Of a DNA stretch of 44,153 bases, positions 9,230-17,484 are shown piece by piece. The translations under genes were made by a program, and so were the position numbers. The notes beneath the pieces are model-generated. The model saw nothing but the letters and a program-made list of their open reading frames with translations, was not told the DNA's origin and did no database searches. Source of the stretch: an uncultured Bacteroidota bacterium. GTDB taxonomy: Bacteria > Bacteroidota > Bacteroidia > Flavobacteriales > Flavobacteriaceae. Numbering within the stretch: the first letter of the stretch is position 1; each line of letters opens with the position of its first letter. Location of the stretch: the NCBI GenBank assembly GCA_913060705.1, contig CAJXTX010000008.1:1-44153 (forward strand). The letters are read 5' to 3'.

Positions 9230-11002
9230 ATGAAAGACCTTCAATCCCAACTTAGTGCTCTTGTTGAGCATGTTGTTCACGAACAATTCGGTGTTCGTAT
9301 TTCTAAGGTTGATTTCACTCCAACCAAAAAAGAGTTTGAAGGTGACTTGACTATTGTGCTGTTCTCACTGCTAAAAGAAGTTAAGGCGAGTCTGCCTGAT
9401 TTGGCTAAAACCATTGGAGATTACCTGCAGCAAGAGTGTGAAGAGGTGAAGACCTATTCGGTGGTGAAAGGCTTTTTGAATTTGTCCTTCACAGATGCCT
9501 ATTTATTAGGCCAATTTGAAGCCCTTTATAAGCGTGCATCATGGGGATCGATTGAACCCAATGGCAAGACCTATATGGTCGAATACTCGTCTCCTAACAC
9601 CAATAAGCCTTTACATTTGGGGCATATCCGTAATAATGTATTAGGATATTCTGTAGCCCAGATTTTAGAGGCCGCAGGAAACAAGGTGATCAAGACGCAA
9701 ATCATAAACGATAGAGGGATTCATATTTGTAAAAGTATGGTCGCTTGGAAGCGTTACGGAAATGGAGAAACACCTCAGTCATCAGGCCTTAAGGGAGATC
9801 ATTTAGCCGGAAAGTACTATGTGCATTTCGATAAGGTGTATAAAGAAGAGCAGGCCGATCTTATGGCCCAAGGACTCTCAGCCGAAGAGGCGGCAAAACA
9901 GGCGCCTATTTTTATAGAAGCTCAAGAGATGTTGCGTAAGTGGGAGGGTCAAGACCCAGAAACCAGAGCTCTATGGAGTGAGATGAATGCATGGGTCTAT
10001 GAAGGTTTCAATGAGACCTATCGCAAATTGGGAGTCGACTTCGATCAATTGTATTACGAAAGTGACACCTATCTCTTGGGTCGAGATATTATCGATGAGG
10101 GGCTTGATAAAAAGGTCTTCTTTAGAAAGCCTGACCAAAGCGTGTGGGCTGATCTGACTGCTGACGGTCTTGATGAGAAATTAGTTTTGAGAAGTGATCA
10201 GACAGCCGTTTATATGACTCAAGACCTCGGAACGGCAGTGCAACGTGTGGTAGACTTTCCTGAGATTGACGGAATGGTCTATACTGTAGGAAATGAGCAA
10301 GATTATCACTTTAAGGTTCTCTTTTTATTGCTTCAGCACTTGGGCTATCCATGGGCCTCAAATTTGCACCACTTGTCTTATGGAATGGTTGATTTACCAT
10401 CAGGAAAGATGAAGAGCCGTGAAGGAACAGTGGTTGACGCAGACGATTTGATGAGCGAGATGGCTGAAACGGCCGGAAAGATTGCTTCAGAGCTCGGTAA
10501 ATTGGATGGATTTAGTGAAGAAGAAAAGCAAGTCCTCTTTCACCAAATTGGCCTAGGCGCCTTGAAATACTTCATCTTAAAAGTAGATCCGAAAAAACGA
10601 ATCTTGTTTGATCCTGAGGCGTCTGTAGATTTCCAAGGAAATACAGGTCCTTTTATTCAATACACTTACGCCCGTATCCGTTCTATTGCCCGTAAAGCAA
10701 ATGAAAATGAGTTCGCTGCTCCTTCTATCCCGTTAGAGGCGAAGGAGAGAGATCTGATACTTGCACTCACGCAATATCCTTCGGTGATTGAACAGGCCGC
10801 TGAGATGCTTTCTCCGGCTATTGTAGCCAACTACTTGTATGAATTAGTGAAGCAATTCAATTCACTCTACCAACAACTTCCAATTCTAGGTGTTGATGAT
10901 TCTAGTGTGCGTTCGTTCAGGGTGGCTCTTACATTGAAAGTAGGAGAGGTCATTAAGCATGCATCATCTTTATTAGGAATTGAGGTTCCTGAACAGATGT
11001 AA
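9230..11002 (+). CDS. argS: Arginyl-tRNA synthetase
   Basis: ArgRS charges tRNA-Arg with arginine in the cytosol. The 590-residue product is a class I synthetase. It has an N-terminal Arg-specific additional domain (residues 1 to ~110), then the HIGH-type motif HLGH at residues 129-132 in NTNKPLHLGHIRNN. The KMSKS counterpart is SGKMKSREGT near residue 390. The C-terminal DALR anticodon-binding helices contain LTQYPSVIEQAAEM and end EVPEQM. The gene is monocistronic, divergent from the unknown 137-residue protein and followed by a bidirectional terminator shared with the proteorhodopsin gene. All family landmarks are present. Confidence 0.97.
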   Translation: MKDLQSQLSALVEHVVHEQFGVRISKVDFTPTKKEFEGDLTIVLFSLLKEVKASLPDLAKTIGDYLQQECEEVKTYSVVKGFLNLSFTDAYLLGQFEALYKRASWGSIEPNGKTYMVEYSSPNTNKPLHLGHIRNNVLGYSVAQILEAAGNKVIKTQIINDRGIHICKSMVAWKRYGNGETPQSSGLKGDHLAGKYYVHFDKVYKEEQADLMAQGLSAEEAAKQAPIFIEAQEMLRKWEGQDPETRALWSEMNAWVYEGFNETYRKLGVDFDQLYYESDTYLLGRDIIDEGLDKKVFFRKPDQSVWADLTADGLDEKLVLRSDQTAVYMTQDLGTAVQRVVDFPEIDGMVYTVGNEQDYHFKVLFLLLQHLGYPWASNLHHLSYGMVDLPSGKMKSREGTVVDADDLMSEMAETAGKIASELGKLDGFSEEEKQVLFHQIGLGALKYFILKVDPKKRILFDPEASVDFQGNTGPFIQYTYARIRSIARKANENEFAAPSIPLEAKERDLILALTQYPSVIEQAAEMLSPAIVANYLYELVKQFNSLYQQLPILGVDDSSVRSFRVALTLKVGEVIKHASSLLGIEVPEQM

Positions 11003-11004
11003 TA

Positions 11005-11033
11005 AAAAAAGCCGCTGATTTCAGCGGCTTTTT
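11005..11033. terminator. Bidirectional terminator between argS and proteorhodopsin
   Basis: GCCGCTG (11011-11017) pairs with CAGCGGC (11022-11028) around a four-base loop, flanked by an A run on the left and a T run on the right. It can therefore stop argS transcripts (+) and proteorhodopsin transcripts (-). Confidence 0.9.
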
Positions 11034-11055
11034 AAGGTATTTACTTGAACAATTC

Positions 11056-11793
11056 TTATTTCGCTTCTTTCGCAGCAACAGCAGCGCCGTAAACTACAAG
11101 ACCGAATCCGATTTTATTGACAGCATCACCGATATTGTAAATCACATCCATCGCTAAGCCACCAAATATACCTTCATACCAACCTGGTGTTCCGGCCATA
11201 TAACCGATTGGATAGATTGCCCATCCTACTAAAACGAACCAGCTTAGTGTTTTGTGCGCCTGTAATACCGATCCTCCAGCGGCCACTGCCAATTTCTTGG
11301 CCTGTCCGAACCAGATATCGTACACAATCACAAAATACGCTATACCAGATACTAATCCCCAGAAGGCAGCCTGATCGCGATTCACCGCTTCACCCCAGTA
11401 TCCTGTTACCAGCATAATGACCGATAGTACAATGAGTCTCCACATGAGCGCCTTCTTGGCACCTGCAGCCTTTAAGATGAGGTAGAATTCAACACACATC
11501 AGCGGCACGGTGAGAACCCAGTCTACATAACGGAAAAACGTTGGAGATTCTCCGTTTGAAGCCCAATAATCTCTCATGTACCAATAGTGAACAGCAGCGA
11601 TAAATGTGATCAATCCTGAAACTAAGATTGATGTACGCCATTTAGAATCGAAACTGTTCATCGATAAAAAGAAGAAGGCAGAAGCTGCCATCATAGCCAT
11701 ACACCCTACGAAGAAGGTGAAGCCTACGTAATCGTCAGTAGCAATTTTTGAAACATCTGCTACCAACGGTAGTTGGAGTAGTAAACTTTTCAT
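11056..11793 (-). CDS. Proteorhodopsin, green-type light-driven proton pump
   Basis: This seven-helix retinal protein of the inner membrane pumps protons outward in light. In helix C the sequence RYVDWVLTVPLMCVEFYLIL gives Asp91 (proton acceptor), Thr95 and Glu102 (proton donor), the DTE motif of outward H+ pumps. Met99 sits at the spectral-tuning position, where Leu or Met gives green absorption and Gln gives blue. His69 (AVHYWYMR) matches the conserved His75 of the reference protein. Lys227 in helix G (GDAVNKIGFG) is the retinal Schiff-base lysine. Helix E has Trp145-Gly146, where bulky residues would close the carotenoid fenestration (see findings). It is 245 residues long, divergent from blh, with its own -7 box. 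Confidence 0.97.
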   Translation of the reverse strand: MKSLLLQLPLVADVSKIATDDYVGFTFFVGCMAMMAASAFFFLSMNSFDSKWRTSILVSGLITFIAAVHYWYMRDYWASNGESPTFFRYVDWVLTVPLMCVEFYLILKAAGAKKALMWRLIVLSVIMLVTGYWGEAVNRDQAAFWGLVSGIAYFVIVYDIWFGQAKKLAVAAGGSVLQAHKTLSWFVLVGWAIYPIGYMAGTPGWYEGIFGGLAMDVIYNIGDAVNKIGFGLVVYGAAVAAKEAK

Positions 11794-11821
11794 AAGAACA
11801 ATAGTTTAGTTTTTGTTTAAT

Positions 11822-11829
11822 CAAATGTA
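11822..11829 (-). promoter_or_regulatory. -7 promoter box of the proteorhodopsin gene
   Basis: On the minus strand this reads TACATTTG, an exact TAnnTTTG, 28 bases before the ATG at 11793. A TTG lies 14 bases further upstream, shorter than the usual 17-23 spacing. The surrounding 110-base divergent region is very AT-rich. Confidence 0.6.
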
Positions 11830-11878
11830 AATAATTCTAAACACAATTCTTTAACATTTTAACTATAATTTTATCAAC

Positions 11879-11886
11879 TAACTTTG
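11879..11886 (+). promoter_or_regulatory. -7 promoter box of blh
   Basis: TAACTTTG is an exact TAnnTTTG box 17 bases before the blh ATG. It is about 50 bases from the opposing proteorhodopsin box, so the two promoters are divergent and could share regulator sites between them. Confidence 0.6.
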
Positions 11887-11903
11887 AATTTCTAGGCTTT
11901 TTC

Positions 11904-12788
11904 ATGAATATTATCAAAAACAGGTATTTTCTGACGCTTATCCTGGCTATTGCGGGCATCAGTGTTTCTGCGGCATTGGAAGGTATTTTAGCCCTTTTTC
12001 TCATTCTTTCCGTGGGTCTCTTACACGGGTCGAATGATTTGATGGTCATCCAAAGATTGGCCTCTTATGAACAAATAAGTGGGCTAACACGCCTAAAAAC
12101 CCTGTTAGCGTACATAGGTTTGATCTTAATTGTATTGATTTTGTTCTCAACCCAGCGGCAATTTGCACTGTTGTTCTTTGTACTCATCAGTTCGTTTCAT
12201 TTTGGCCAACAGCATTGGCACAGGCTTATAAAAGGAGCGCATTGGATTCGCTATGTGTTCTACACGAGTTATGGACTGCTCATTTTTGGACTCTTATTTT
12301 GGACCCATGCCGAGCAATCGTCTCTTGTTATCGAAGCCATAACTTCAGTGTCGCTTACAGCGAATCATTTTAGGGTGTTATCGGTAGTTGCTTTTGGACT
12401 GACGGTTTTGACGTTAATCGCAACACCTAGAATACCTTTCCGATTCCTCTTGATTGAAGTTGGAGCGTTGGTGTTTCTATTTATCGTTTTTCGGTATACC
12501 AGTTTATTACTCTCGTTTGCGCTCTATTTTTCACTTTGGCATGCGGCACCCTCGATTAGAGATCAGATTGAGCTGCTTTACCCAAAGTCTTTAAGTAGTG
12601 GTTTAAAGTCTTATGCCAAGGCGGCGTGGCTTTATTGGGGGATATCAGTGGTTGGATTTGGGCTTATCCTATTCCTGGTCGGATTTAACGCTTTGGATGT
12701 GCTTGAACTCTTGGTGTATTTCCTAGCAGCTATTACTTTTCCTCATGTTATTGTTATGAGCAGGGTTGAAAAGGCACTTGAAAGCTAA
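11904..12788 (+). CDS. blh: Brp/Blh-family beta-carotene 15,15'-dioxygenase
   Basis: Blh cleaves beta-carotene in the membrane to two retinals, the chromophore of the neighbouring proteorhodopsin. The 294-residue product has about eight hydrophobic helices. Its histidine motifs are those of the family: LLHGSND (His41), SSFHFGQQHW (His99, His104), SLWHAAPS (His213) and TFPHVIVM (His281). These are expected to coordinate the catalytic iron. It is divergent from the proteorhodopsin gene, the common pairing in marine Bacteroidota. Genes for beta-carotene synthesis (crtE, crtB, crtI, crtY) are not in the window and must lie elsewhere if the pair is functional. Confidence 0.93.
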   Translation: MNIIKNRYFLTLILAIAGISVSAALEGILALFLILSVGLLHGSNDLMVIQRLASYEQISGLTRLKTLLAYIGLILIVLILFSTQRQFALLFFVLISSFHFGQQHWHRLIKGAHWIRYVFYTSYGLLIFGLLFWTHAEQSSLVIEAITSVSLTANHFRVLSVVAFGLTVLTLIATPRIPFRFLLIEVGALVFLFIVFRYTSLLLSFALYFSLWHAAPSIRDQIELLYPKSLSSGLKSYAKAAWLYWGISVVGFGLILFLVGFNALDVLELLVYFLAAITFPHVIVMSRVEKALES

Positions 12789-12806
12789 AGAATCTTAGTA
12801 TTTTTG
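12778..12806 (+). promoter_or_regulatory. ffh promoter (-33 TTG and -7 TATTTTTG)
   Basis: TTG at 12778-12780, inside the end of blh, is followed after 18 bases by an exact -7 box TATTTTTG (12799-12806). The ffh ATG is 32 bases further on. Spacing fits the Bacteroidota sigma factor consensus. Confidence 0.65.
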
Positions 12807-12838
12807 TTTTTTCTTCAAAATCAACCGAGGCAGCGTTT

Positions 12839-14173
12839 ATGTTTGATCAGTTAAGTACCAAAATTGAAGGAGCTCTTCATAAGCTCAGAGGTAAGGGTAA
12901 AATAAACGAGCTCAATATTGCCGAATCGATGAAGGAGATCCGAAAGGCCCTTCTCGATGCCGACGTTAACTATAAAATAGCCAAGGACTTTACCAATACG
13001 GTGAAAGAAAAGGCTATGGGCCAGCATGTGTTGCAGTCCCTTCAGCCCGGACAGCTCATGGTCAAGATCGTCCGAGACGAATTGGCCAGTTTAATGGGGT
13101 CTAATGCCTCCGAGCTACAAATCGGTTCAAAGCTTAGCGTGGTTCTTATGGCGGGGCTTCAAGGTTCGGGTAAAACCACCTTTTCAGGAAAGCTCGCAAA
13201 CTACCTCAAAACAAAGAAATCCAAGAAACCCCTTTTAGTCGCTTGTGATGTGTACCGTCCGGCCGCCATTGATCAGCTCCATATTGTTGGAGAACAATTG
13301 GGGGTTGAAGTTTATTCTGATCGCGAACAAAAAGATCCAGTAGTCATTGCTAATGCCGGTCTTGAAAAGGCTAAAACCGAAGGCTATAATGTGGTGATTA
13401 TTGATACCGCAGGTCGTTTGGCCTTAGATGAAGCCATGATGAAAGAAATCAAGGCGATTCATACCGCTATTCGTCCGGATGAAACGCTTTTTGTGGTAGA
13501 TGCGATGACAGGTCAAGATGCGGTTAATACAGCCAAGGCCTTTAATGACGTGCTAGATTTTGATGGGGTAGTGCTCACTAAGTTAGATGGTGATACTCGA
13601 GGGGGTGCCGCACTAACCATCCGAGAGGTGGTAGACAAGCCCATTAAATTCATCGGAACCGGAGAGAAGCTGGATGCCTTAGATATTTTTCACCCTGATC
13701 GAATGGCCGATCGTATTTTGGGGATGGGTGATGTGGTCTCGCTGGTTGAAAAGGCTCAAGAGCAGTTCAATGAAGAAGAGGCTCGCAAGCTACAGCGTAA
13801 AATCGCGAAACAGACTTTTGGTTTTGATGACTTCTTGACTCAAATCCAGCAAATCAAAAAAATGGGACCCATGAAAGACCTCGTGTCTATGGTTCCTGGA
13901 ATGGCTAAGGCAACCAAGGGCTTAGATATTGATGACGACGCCTTCAAACATATTGAAGCCATTATACATTCAATGACACCTAAGGAGCGCAGTAACCCTA
14001 AGGTGATTGATCAAAGCAGAAAGAAACGTATCGCTGCTGGGAGCGGTAGAGAGATTCAAGAGGTGAATAAATTGATCAAGCAATTCGATCAAATGAGTAA
14101 GATGATGAAGATGATGCAAGGGGCCAAAGGACGTAATATGATGCAGATGATGCAAAATATGAATATGCGCTAA
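12839..14173 (+). CDS. ffh: Signal recognition particle GTPase Ffh
   Basis: Ffh binds signal sequences and the 4.5S RNA and delivers ribosome-nascent chains to FtsY at the membrane. The 444-residue product has the N-domain four-helix bundle (residues 1 to ~90). The G domain carries the P-loop GLQGSGKTTFSGKLA (~103-117), DTAGRLALDE and TKLDGDTRGGAAL. The methionine-rich M domain contains SGREIQEVNKLIKQF, and its tail is extremely rich in Met and Gln. The stop codon overlaps the folD start (TAATG), so the two are translationally coupled. All GTPase motifs are intact. Confidence 0.97.
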   Translation: MFDQLSTKIEGALHKLRGKGKINELNIAESMKEIRKALLDADVNYKIAKDFTNTVKEKAMGQHVLQSLQPGQLMVKIVRDELASLMGSNASELQIGSKLSVVLMAGLQGSGKTTFSGKLANYLKTKKSKKPLLVACDVYRPAAIDQLHIVGEQLGVEVYSDREQKDPVVIANAGLEKAKTEGYNVVIIDTAGRLALDEAMMKEIKAIHTAIRPDETLFVVDAMTGQDAVNTAKAFNDVLDFDGVVLTKLDGDTRGGAALTIREVVDKPIKFIGTGEKLDALDIFHPDRMADRILGMGDVVSLVEKAQEQFNEEEARKLQRKIAKQTFGFDDFLTQIQQIKKMGPMKDLVSMVPGMAKATKGLDIDDDAFKHIEAIIHSMTPKERSNPKVIDQSRKKRIAAGSGREIQEVNKLIKQFDQMSKMMKMMQGAKGRNMMQMMQNMNMR

Positions 14174-15051
14174 TGATTTTACTAGACGGAAAGAAAACGA
14201 GTCAAGAGCTCAAAGAAGAGATTGCCGCTGAGGTTACGGCGATGCGACAACAAGGTCAGAAAGTTCCGCACCTAGCTGCCGTGATTGTCGGAAATGATGG
14301 AGCGAGCTTAACGTATGTTTCAAGTAAAGTGCGCTCTTGCGAGCAGGTAGGCTTTGAGTCGACACTCGTAAGACTTCCCGAAGATACCACCCAAGAAGAC
14401 TTATTAAAAGAGGTAGCCGCTTTGAATGCGAATGAGGCTATTGATGGCTACATTGTTCAGTTACCTTTACCGGCCCATCTCGATGAAGAGGAGGTGTTAT
14501 TAGCGATCGATCCTAAAAAAGATGTTGACGGATTTCATCCGACGAATTTTGGACGGATGGCCCTAGAACTTGAGTCGTTCATTCCTGCAACACCGTTTGG
14601 AATTATGCAGTTGCTCGAACGCTATAAGGTCGACACCTCTGGGAAGCATGCCGTTGTTATCGGACGTTCTCATATTGTAGGCAGACCGATTAGTATTCTT
14701 TTGAGTCAGAAGGGTGATTTTGCCAATGCTACTGTTACCGTAGCGCATTCGCGTACAAAGGACCTAAAAGCACTTCTCAATCAAGCGGATATTATTGTTT
14801 CGGCTTTAGGAGTTCCAAATTTTGTCAAAGCAGATATGGTAAAACCTGGCGCTGTAGTGATCGATGTCGGAATTACCAGGGTAGAAGATGCAAGTCGACC
14901 TAAGGGATACCGGATAGTGGGCGACGTAGATTTTGAGCAAGTTGCTGAGAAAGCTTCTTATATCACGCCTGTCCCTGGTGGTGTAGGACCCATGACTATT
15001 GCAATGCTTCTTAAAAATACCTTACTGGCCCGCCGCCGCGCTCAATCTTAA
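14173..15051 (+). CDS. folD: Bifunctional methylenetetrahydrofolate dehydrogenase/cyclohydrolase
   Basis: FolD interconverts 5,10-methylene-THF, methenyl-THF and 10-formyl-THF, supplying one-carbon units. The 292-residue product has the substrate-domain motif SLTYVSSKVRSCEQVGFE (Tyr and Lys catalytic residues near 52-56), the loop VQLPLPAHLDEE, the NADP-binding segment VVIGRSHIVGRPIS (~161-174) and the signature TPVPGGVGPMTIAMLL near the C-terminus. It overlaps the ffh stop by one base and overlaps the convergent VOC gene by four bases at its 3' end. Length is normal. Confidence 0.96.
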   Translation: MILLDGKKTSQELKEEIAAEVTAMRQQGQKVPHLAAVIVGNDGASLTYVSSKVRSCEQVGFESTLVRLPEDTTQEDLLKEVAALNANEAIDGYIVQLPLPAHLDEEEVLLAIDPKKDVDGFHPTNFGRMALELESFIPATPFGIMQLLERYKVDTSGKHAVVIGRSHIVGRPISILLSQKGDFANATVTVAHSRTKDLKALLNQADIIVSALGVPNFVKADMVKPGAVVIDVGITRVEDASRPKGYRIVGDVDFEQVAEKASYITPVPGGVGPMTIAMLLKNTLLARRRAQS

Positions 15052-15467
15052 GTAGCAAAGAGCGATGAGATATGCTTAAAGCTCTTGAACTCAAGGGCAT
15101 TGTCTGACGGATCTTTAAAAAACAGGGTTTTTTGCTCTCCTGGTAGCCCTTCAAACCTTAAATAAGGTTCGATGATAAAGGGAATCCCTTTACTTCTAAT
15201 CCGATCGGCAAACGCATCGAAGACCTCCCATTCTAAAACGACTCCGAAATGAGGAACGGGAACGTCCTTTCCGTCAACAGGGTTTGAGACCAAGACACCC
15301 TGGTGGTTGGTGTCTAAATGAATCACCAGCTGGTGACCAAAAAAATTGTAATCTACCCAGTGGTCGCTGCTGCGTCCTTCTTCAAATCCAAGGATGTTGG
15401 TATAAAAATCGCGAGCGGCCTCAAGGTTGTTGACCGGTATGGCTAAATGAAAGGGTTGAAGTTCCAT
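15048..15467 (-). CDS. VOC-family (glyoxalase-like) protein
   Basis: The 139-residue product is a single vicinal-oxygen-chelate protein made of two beta-alpha-beta-beta-beta modules. It starts PFHLAIPVNNLEAARDFYTNILGFEEGR and ends with the second module's ALEFKSF. His7, His73 and Glu126 are at the positions usually used for metal binding. Such proteins include glyoxalases, extradiol dioxygenases and resistance proteins, and the substrate cannot be told here. It is the last gene of an apparent operon with the alpha/beta hydrolase (six-base gap) and lipoprotein genes. Its 3' end overlaps folD by four bases on the opposite strand. Confidence 0.85.
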   Translation of the reverse strand: MELQPFHLAIPVNNLEAARDFYTNILGFEEGRSSDHWVDYNFFGHQLVIHLDTNHQGVLVSNPVDGKDVPVPHFGVVLEWEVFDAFADRIRSKGIPFIIEPYLRFEGLPGEQKTLFFKDPSDNALEFKSFKHISSLFAT

Positions 15468-15473
15468 ATACGT

Positions 15474-16319
15474 TTAGTTGTTATTTAAAAATAACATGAT
15501 TTTAGCACAAACTTCGTCTTGATGCATTGAATGACCAAAATTTTCAGTTACTACCAGTTCGCTGTTTTCAAGTGCTTTGTGCAGCTTCTCAGATTGACTG
15601 CTCGGAATGGTGGGGTCGAAGCGATCGTGCATTAGCAGTGCTTTTTGATGAATCTCTTTCGCAAATCGACGACTCGAAAATGCTTCTATGTTCATGTTTA
15701 CCAATCGGTACATCTCTTGATCTAACGCTTGGTATACTTTTTTATTGAAGGGTACACGACGGTTGTATCCGGCAACAATTAAAGAAAAGTCTACAGGCGC
15801 ACCTAGGGTAATGAACCGTTGCACAGGATTCTCTTTGTGTTTGAAGAGTAAATAGCAAATGGCCATCCCCCCCATAGAGTGACCGATGAGTGTTTTGATG
15901 TTGTGTTTTTGAACGAGATGGTAGGCAGCCTCGACGAAGTCGGGCAAAAAATGATAGTTCCCCGTGGAGTACCCATGCGCAGGTGCGTCTAGGGCATAGA
16001 TTTCATATTTTTCTTTTTTAAGCTGCGAGATCAAATTCCGCCATCGATGGGTATTGCTCTCCCAACCGTGAAGCAGGAGTACCGCCTCTTTTTCTCCAGG
16101 CCAGTGGTACGATTGGATCTCATGTGTGCCGATCGAAAAGCGCTCGCTTTTGGCTTCTTCTAATAGCGGAAGTGTTCTTTGGCCATCGAGTTGTCCCTTC
16201 CGGACCTTGGCAAAAGTCAAAAGGGCCAGTTTTCCGGCTCTTTTTGGAGCAACTAACGCGATAGCATTGAAGTAGTAGCCTAGAAGTTTCGGAATGAGAG
16301 TGAGAAGTATGCGCTTCAT
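15474..16319 (-). CDS. Alpha/beta hydrolase
   Basis: The 281-residue product is an alpha/beta-hydrolase-fold enzyme. The oxyanion region is LLHGWESNTHRW (residues 82-93), the conserved strand-helix is LDAPAHGYS, and the nucleophile elbow is GHSMGG with Ser148. The acid is Asp235 (HDRFDPTIP) and the base is His263 or His266 (FGHSMHQDE). A short hydrophobic N-terminus (residues ~3-24) could be a weak membrane anchor. Substrate is unknown; esterase or lipase-like activity is the safest guess. It begins one base after the lipoprotein gene's stop and precedes the VOC gene, so the three form a small operon. Confidence 0.9.
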   Translation of the reverse strand: MKRILLTLIPKLLGYYFNAIALVAPKRAGKLALLTFAKVRKGQLDGQRTLPLLEEAKSERFSIGTHEIQSYHWPGEKEAVLLLHGWESNTHRWRNLISQLKKEKYEIYALDAPAHGYSTGNYHFLPDFVEAAYHLVQKHNIKTLIGHSMGGMAICYLLFKHKENPVQRFITLGAPVDFSLIVAGYNRRVPFNKKVYQALDQEMYRLVNMNIEAFSSRRFAKEIHQKALLMHDRFDPTIPSSQSEKLHKALENSELVVTENFGHSMHQDEVCAKIMLFLNNN

Positions 16320-16320
16320 C

Positions 16321-16842
16321 TTACCAGCTGATAATCACTTGATTGATCACGGCCTCAGAAGGAAGTTGCACCGGATCAATAGGATCAAAACTGTATTTAA
16401 TACTTTCAGGAAGTTCACTGCGGTCGAAAAGAAATAAAAGAGGAGATTCTTTGACGTAAACTGAGACGCTTTTGATAGCCGGAACCGCCCTGTCTATGGT
16501 GTAAACTTTTTCAAGATCGCCAATAGTGTTTCCGACACCTATACCTTTTTTGGTTTTATATAGACTATCGTATACTTGAACGACCTCAATAGCGCCCTCG
16601 AGATTTGCTCTCAATTGAAAGCGTTTTTTCTGATCGGCTTTTAGTACACTCAACCCTACTATTTGCCCTGTGTTTAACTTCTCAAAGGCAATCGAATCCT
16701 CAGGAAATAATGAGTTCACACGCCCGATACTGTCAGTAGATTGCAGTGAGCCTAGCTGATCTTTACTCATTAAGTTCTCAGTAGAAGGGGCACAGCTGTA
16801 GAAAAGTGGCAGCAAGAGAGCTGCGAGAAGCATTTTTTTCAT
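16321..16842 (-). CDS. Putative lipoprotein of unknown function
   Basis: The 173-residue product starts MKKMLLAALLLPLFYSC, a lipoprotein signal with lipobox FYSC and lipidated Cys17. The mature part contains a segment KKGIGVGNTIGDLEKVY (near residue 98-114) that resembles the start of a small beta-rich domain found in other uncharacterised bacterial lipoproteins, perhaps DUF1131. I am not certain of that assignment. It is the first gene of the operon with the hydrolase and VOC protein. An exact -7 box is only four bases from the ATG, so the transcript is predicted to be leaderless. Confidence 0.8.
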   Translation of the reverse strand: MKKMLLAALLLPLFYSCAPSTENLMSKDQLGSLQSTDSIGRVNSLFPEDSIAFEKLNTGQIVGLSVLKADQKKRFQLRANLEGAIEVVQVYDSLYKTKKGIGVGNTIGDLEKVYTIDRAVPAIKSVSVYVKESPLLFLFDRSELPESIKYSFDPIDPVQLPSEAVINQVIISW

Positions 16843-16846
16843 GGGG

Positions 16847-16854
16847 CAAAAATA
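16847..16854 (-). promoter_or_regulatory. -7 box four bases from the lipoprotein start codon
   Basis: On the minus strand TATTTTTG is followed by CCCC and then the ATG at 16842. If transcription starts 4-7 bases after the box, it begins at or inside the start codon. Confidence 0.6.
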
Positions 16855-16868
16855 GACAAAACAAGCCG

Positions 16869-17480
16869 TTAAGGAACGCCTATGTATTTATGAGTTTGTA
16901 GGGTTAAACGCCATTTGGGGTGGTCTAAAACGTAGTTGCTCATGAGAGGCATAACTTTTTCTTTGACTTCCCATTCTGGTTGTAGTGATAGGACACATGT
17001 TTGGTTAACCCGAGCCGCCTCACCCTCGGCAAAGGCGAAATCACTTTTGTTGTATACGATACACTTGAGTTCGTCGGCTTGTCCGTATATGGCGTCTAAG
17101 GGTTTTTTGAATTTTTTCGGAGACAGACAAATCCAGTCCCATTCTCCGGATAACGGGTGGGCTCCTGAGGTCTCAATATGTGTTTTGAATCCCTTCGCTC
17201 TGAGTGCTGTGGTTAGTTCATCTAGCTGATGCATCAAGGGTTCTCCTCCGGTAATCACTACGATTTCAGCGCGATGATCAACGTGAGAAACGATGCTTTC
17301 AATGTCCTGCTCCCATTCGGGGCGGATGCTCCAACTTTCCTTCACGTCGCACCAATGGCAACCTACATCACATCCTCCTAAACGAATAAAATGTGCAGCG
17401 GTACCTTGGTGAAATCCTTCTCCTTGAATCGTAAAAAAGGACTCCATTACAGGGAGCGTTGATGCCTCAGTCTTTTGCAT
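16869..17480 (-). CDS. queE: 7-carboxy-7-deazaguanine synthase (radical SAM)
   Basis: QueE converts 6-carboxytetrahydropterin to 7-carboxy-7-deazaguanine, the third step of queuosine/preQ0 synthesis. The 203-residue product has an N-terminal substrate segment FFTIQGEGFHQG (residues 15-26). A radical-SAM cysteine triad CDVGCHWC (Cys37, Cys41, Cys44) follows, then the GGEPLMHQ SAM-binding motif. The shortened barrel is typical for the family. QueC and QueD are not next to it. The gene lies between namZ and the lipoprotein operon with its own promoter, whose -7 box is four bases from the ATG. Confidence 0.93.
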   Translation of the reverse strand: MQKTEASTLPVMESFFTIQGEGFHQGTAAHFIRLGGCDVGCHWCDVKESWSIRPEWEQDIESIVSHVDHRAEIVVITGGEPLMHQLDELTTALRAKGFKTHIETSGAHPLSGEWDWICLSPKKFKKPLDAIYGQADELKCIVYNKSDFAFAEGEAARVNQTCVLSLQPEWEVKEKVMPLMSNYVLDHPKWRLTLQTHKYIGVP

Positions 17481-17484
17481 GCGG

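Noticed and set aside
14063-14172. Repetitive ATG/ATGATG-rich stretch at the end of ffh
   Set aside because: It is the coding sequence of the Met/Gln-rich M-domain tail normal for Ffh, not a DNA repeat element.
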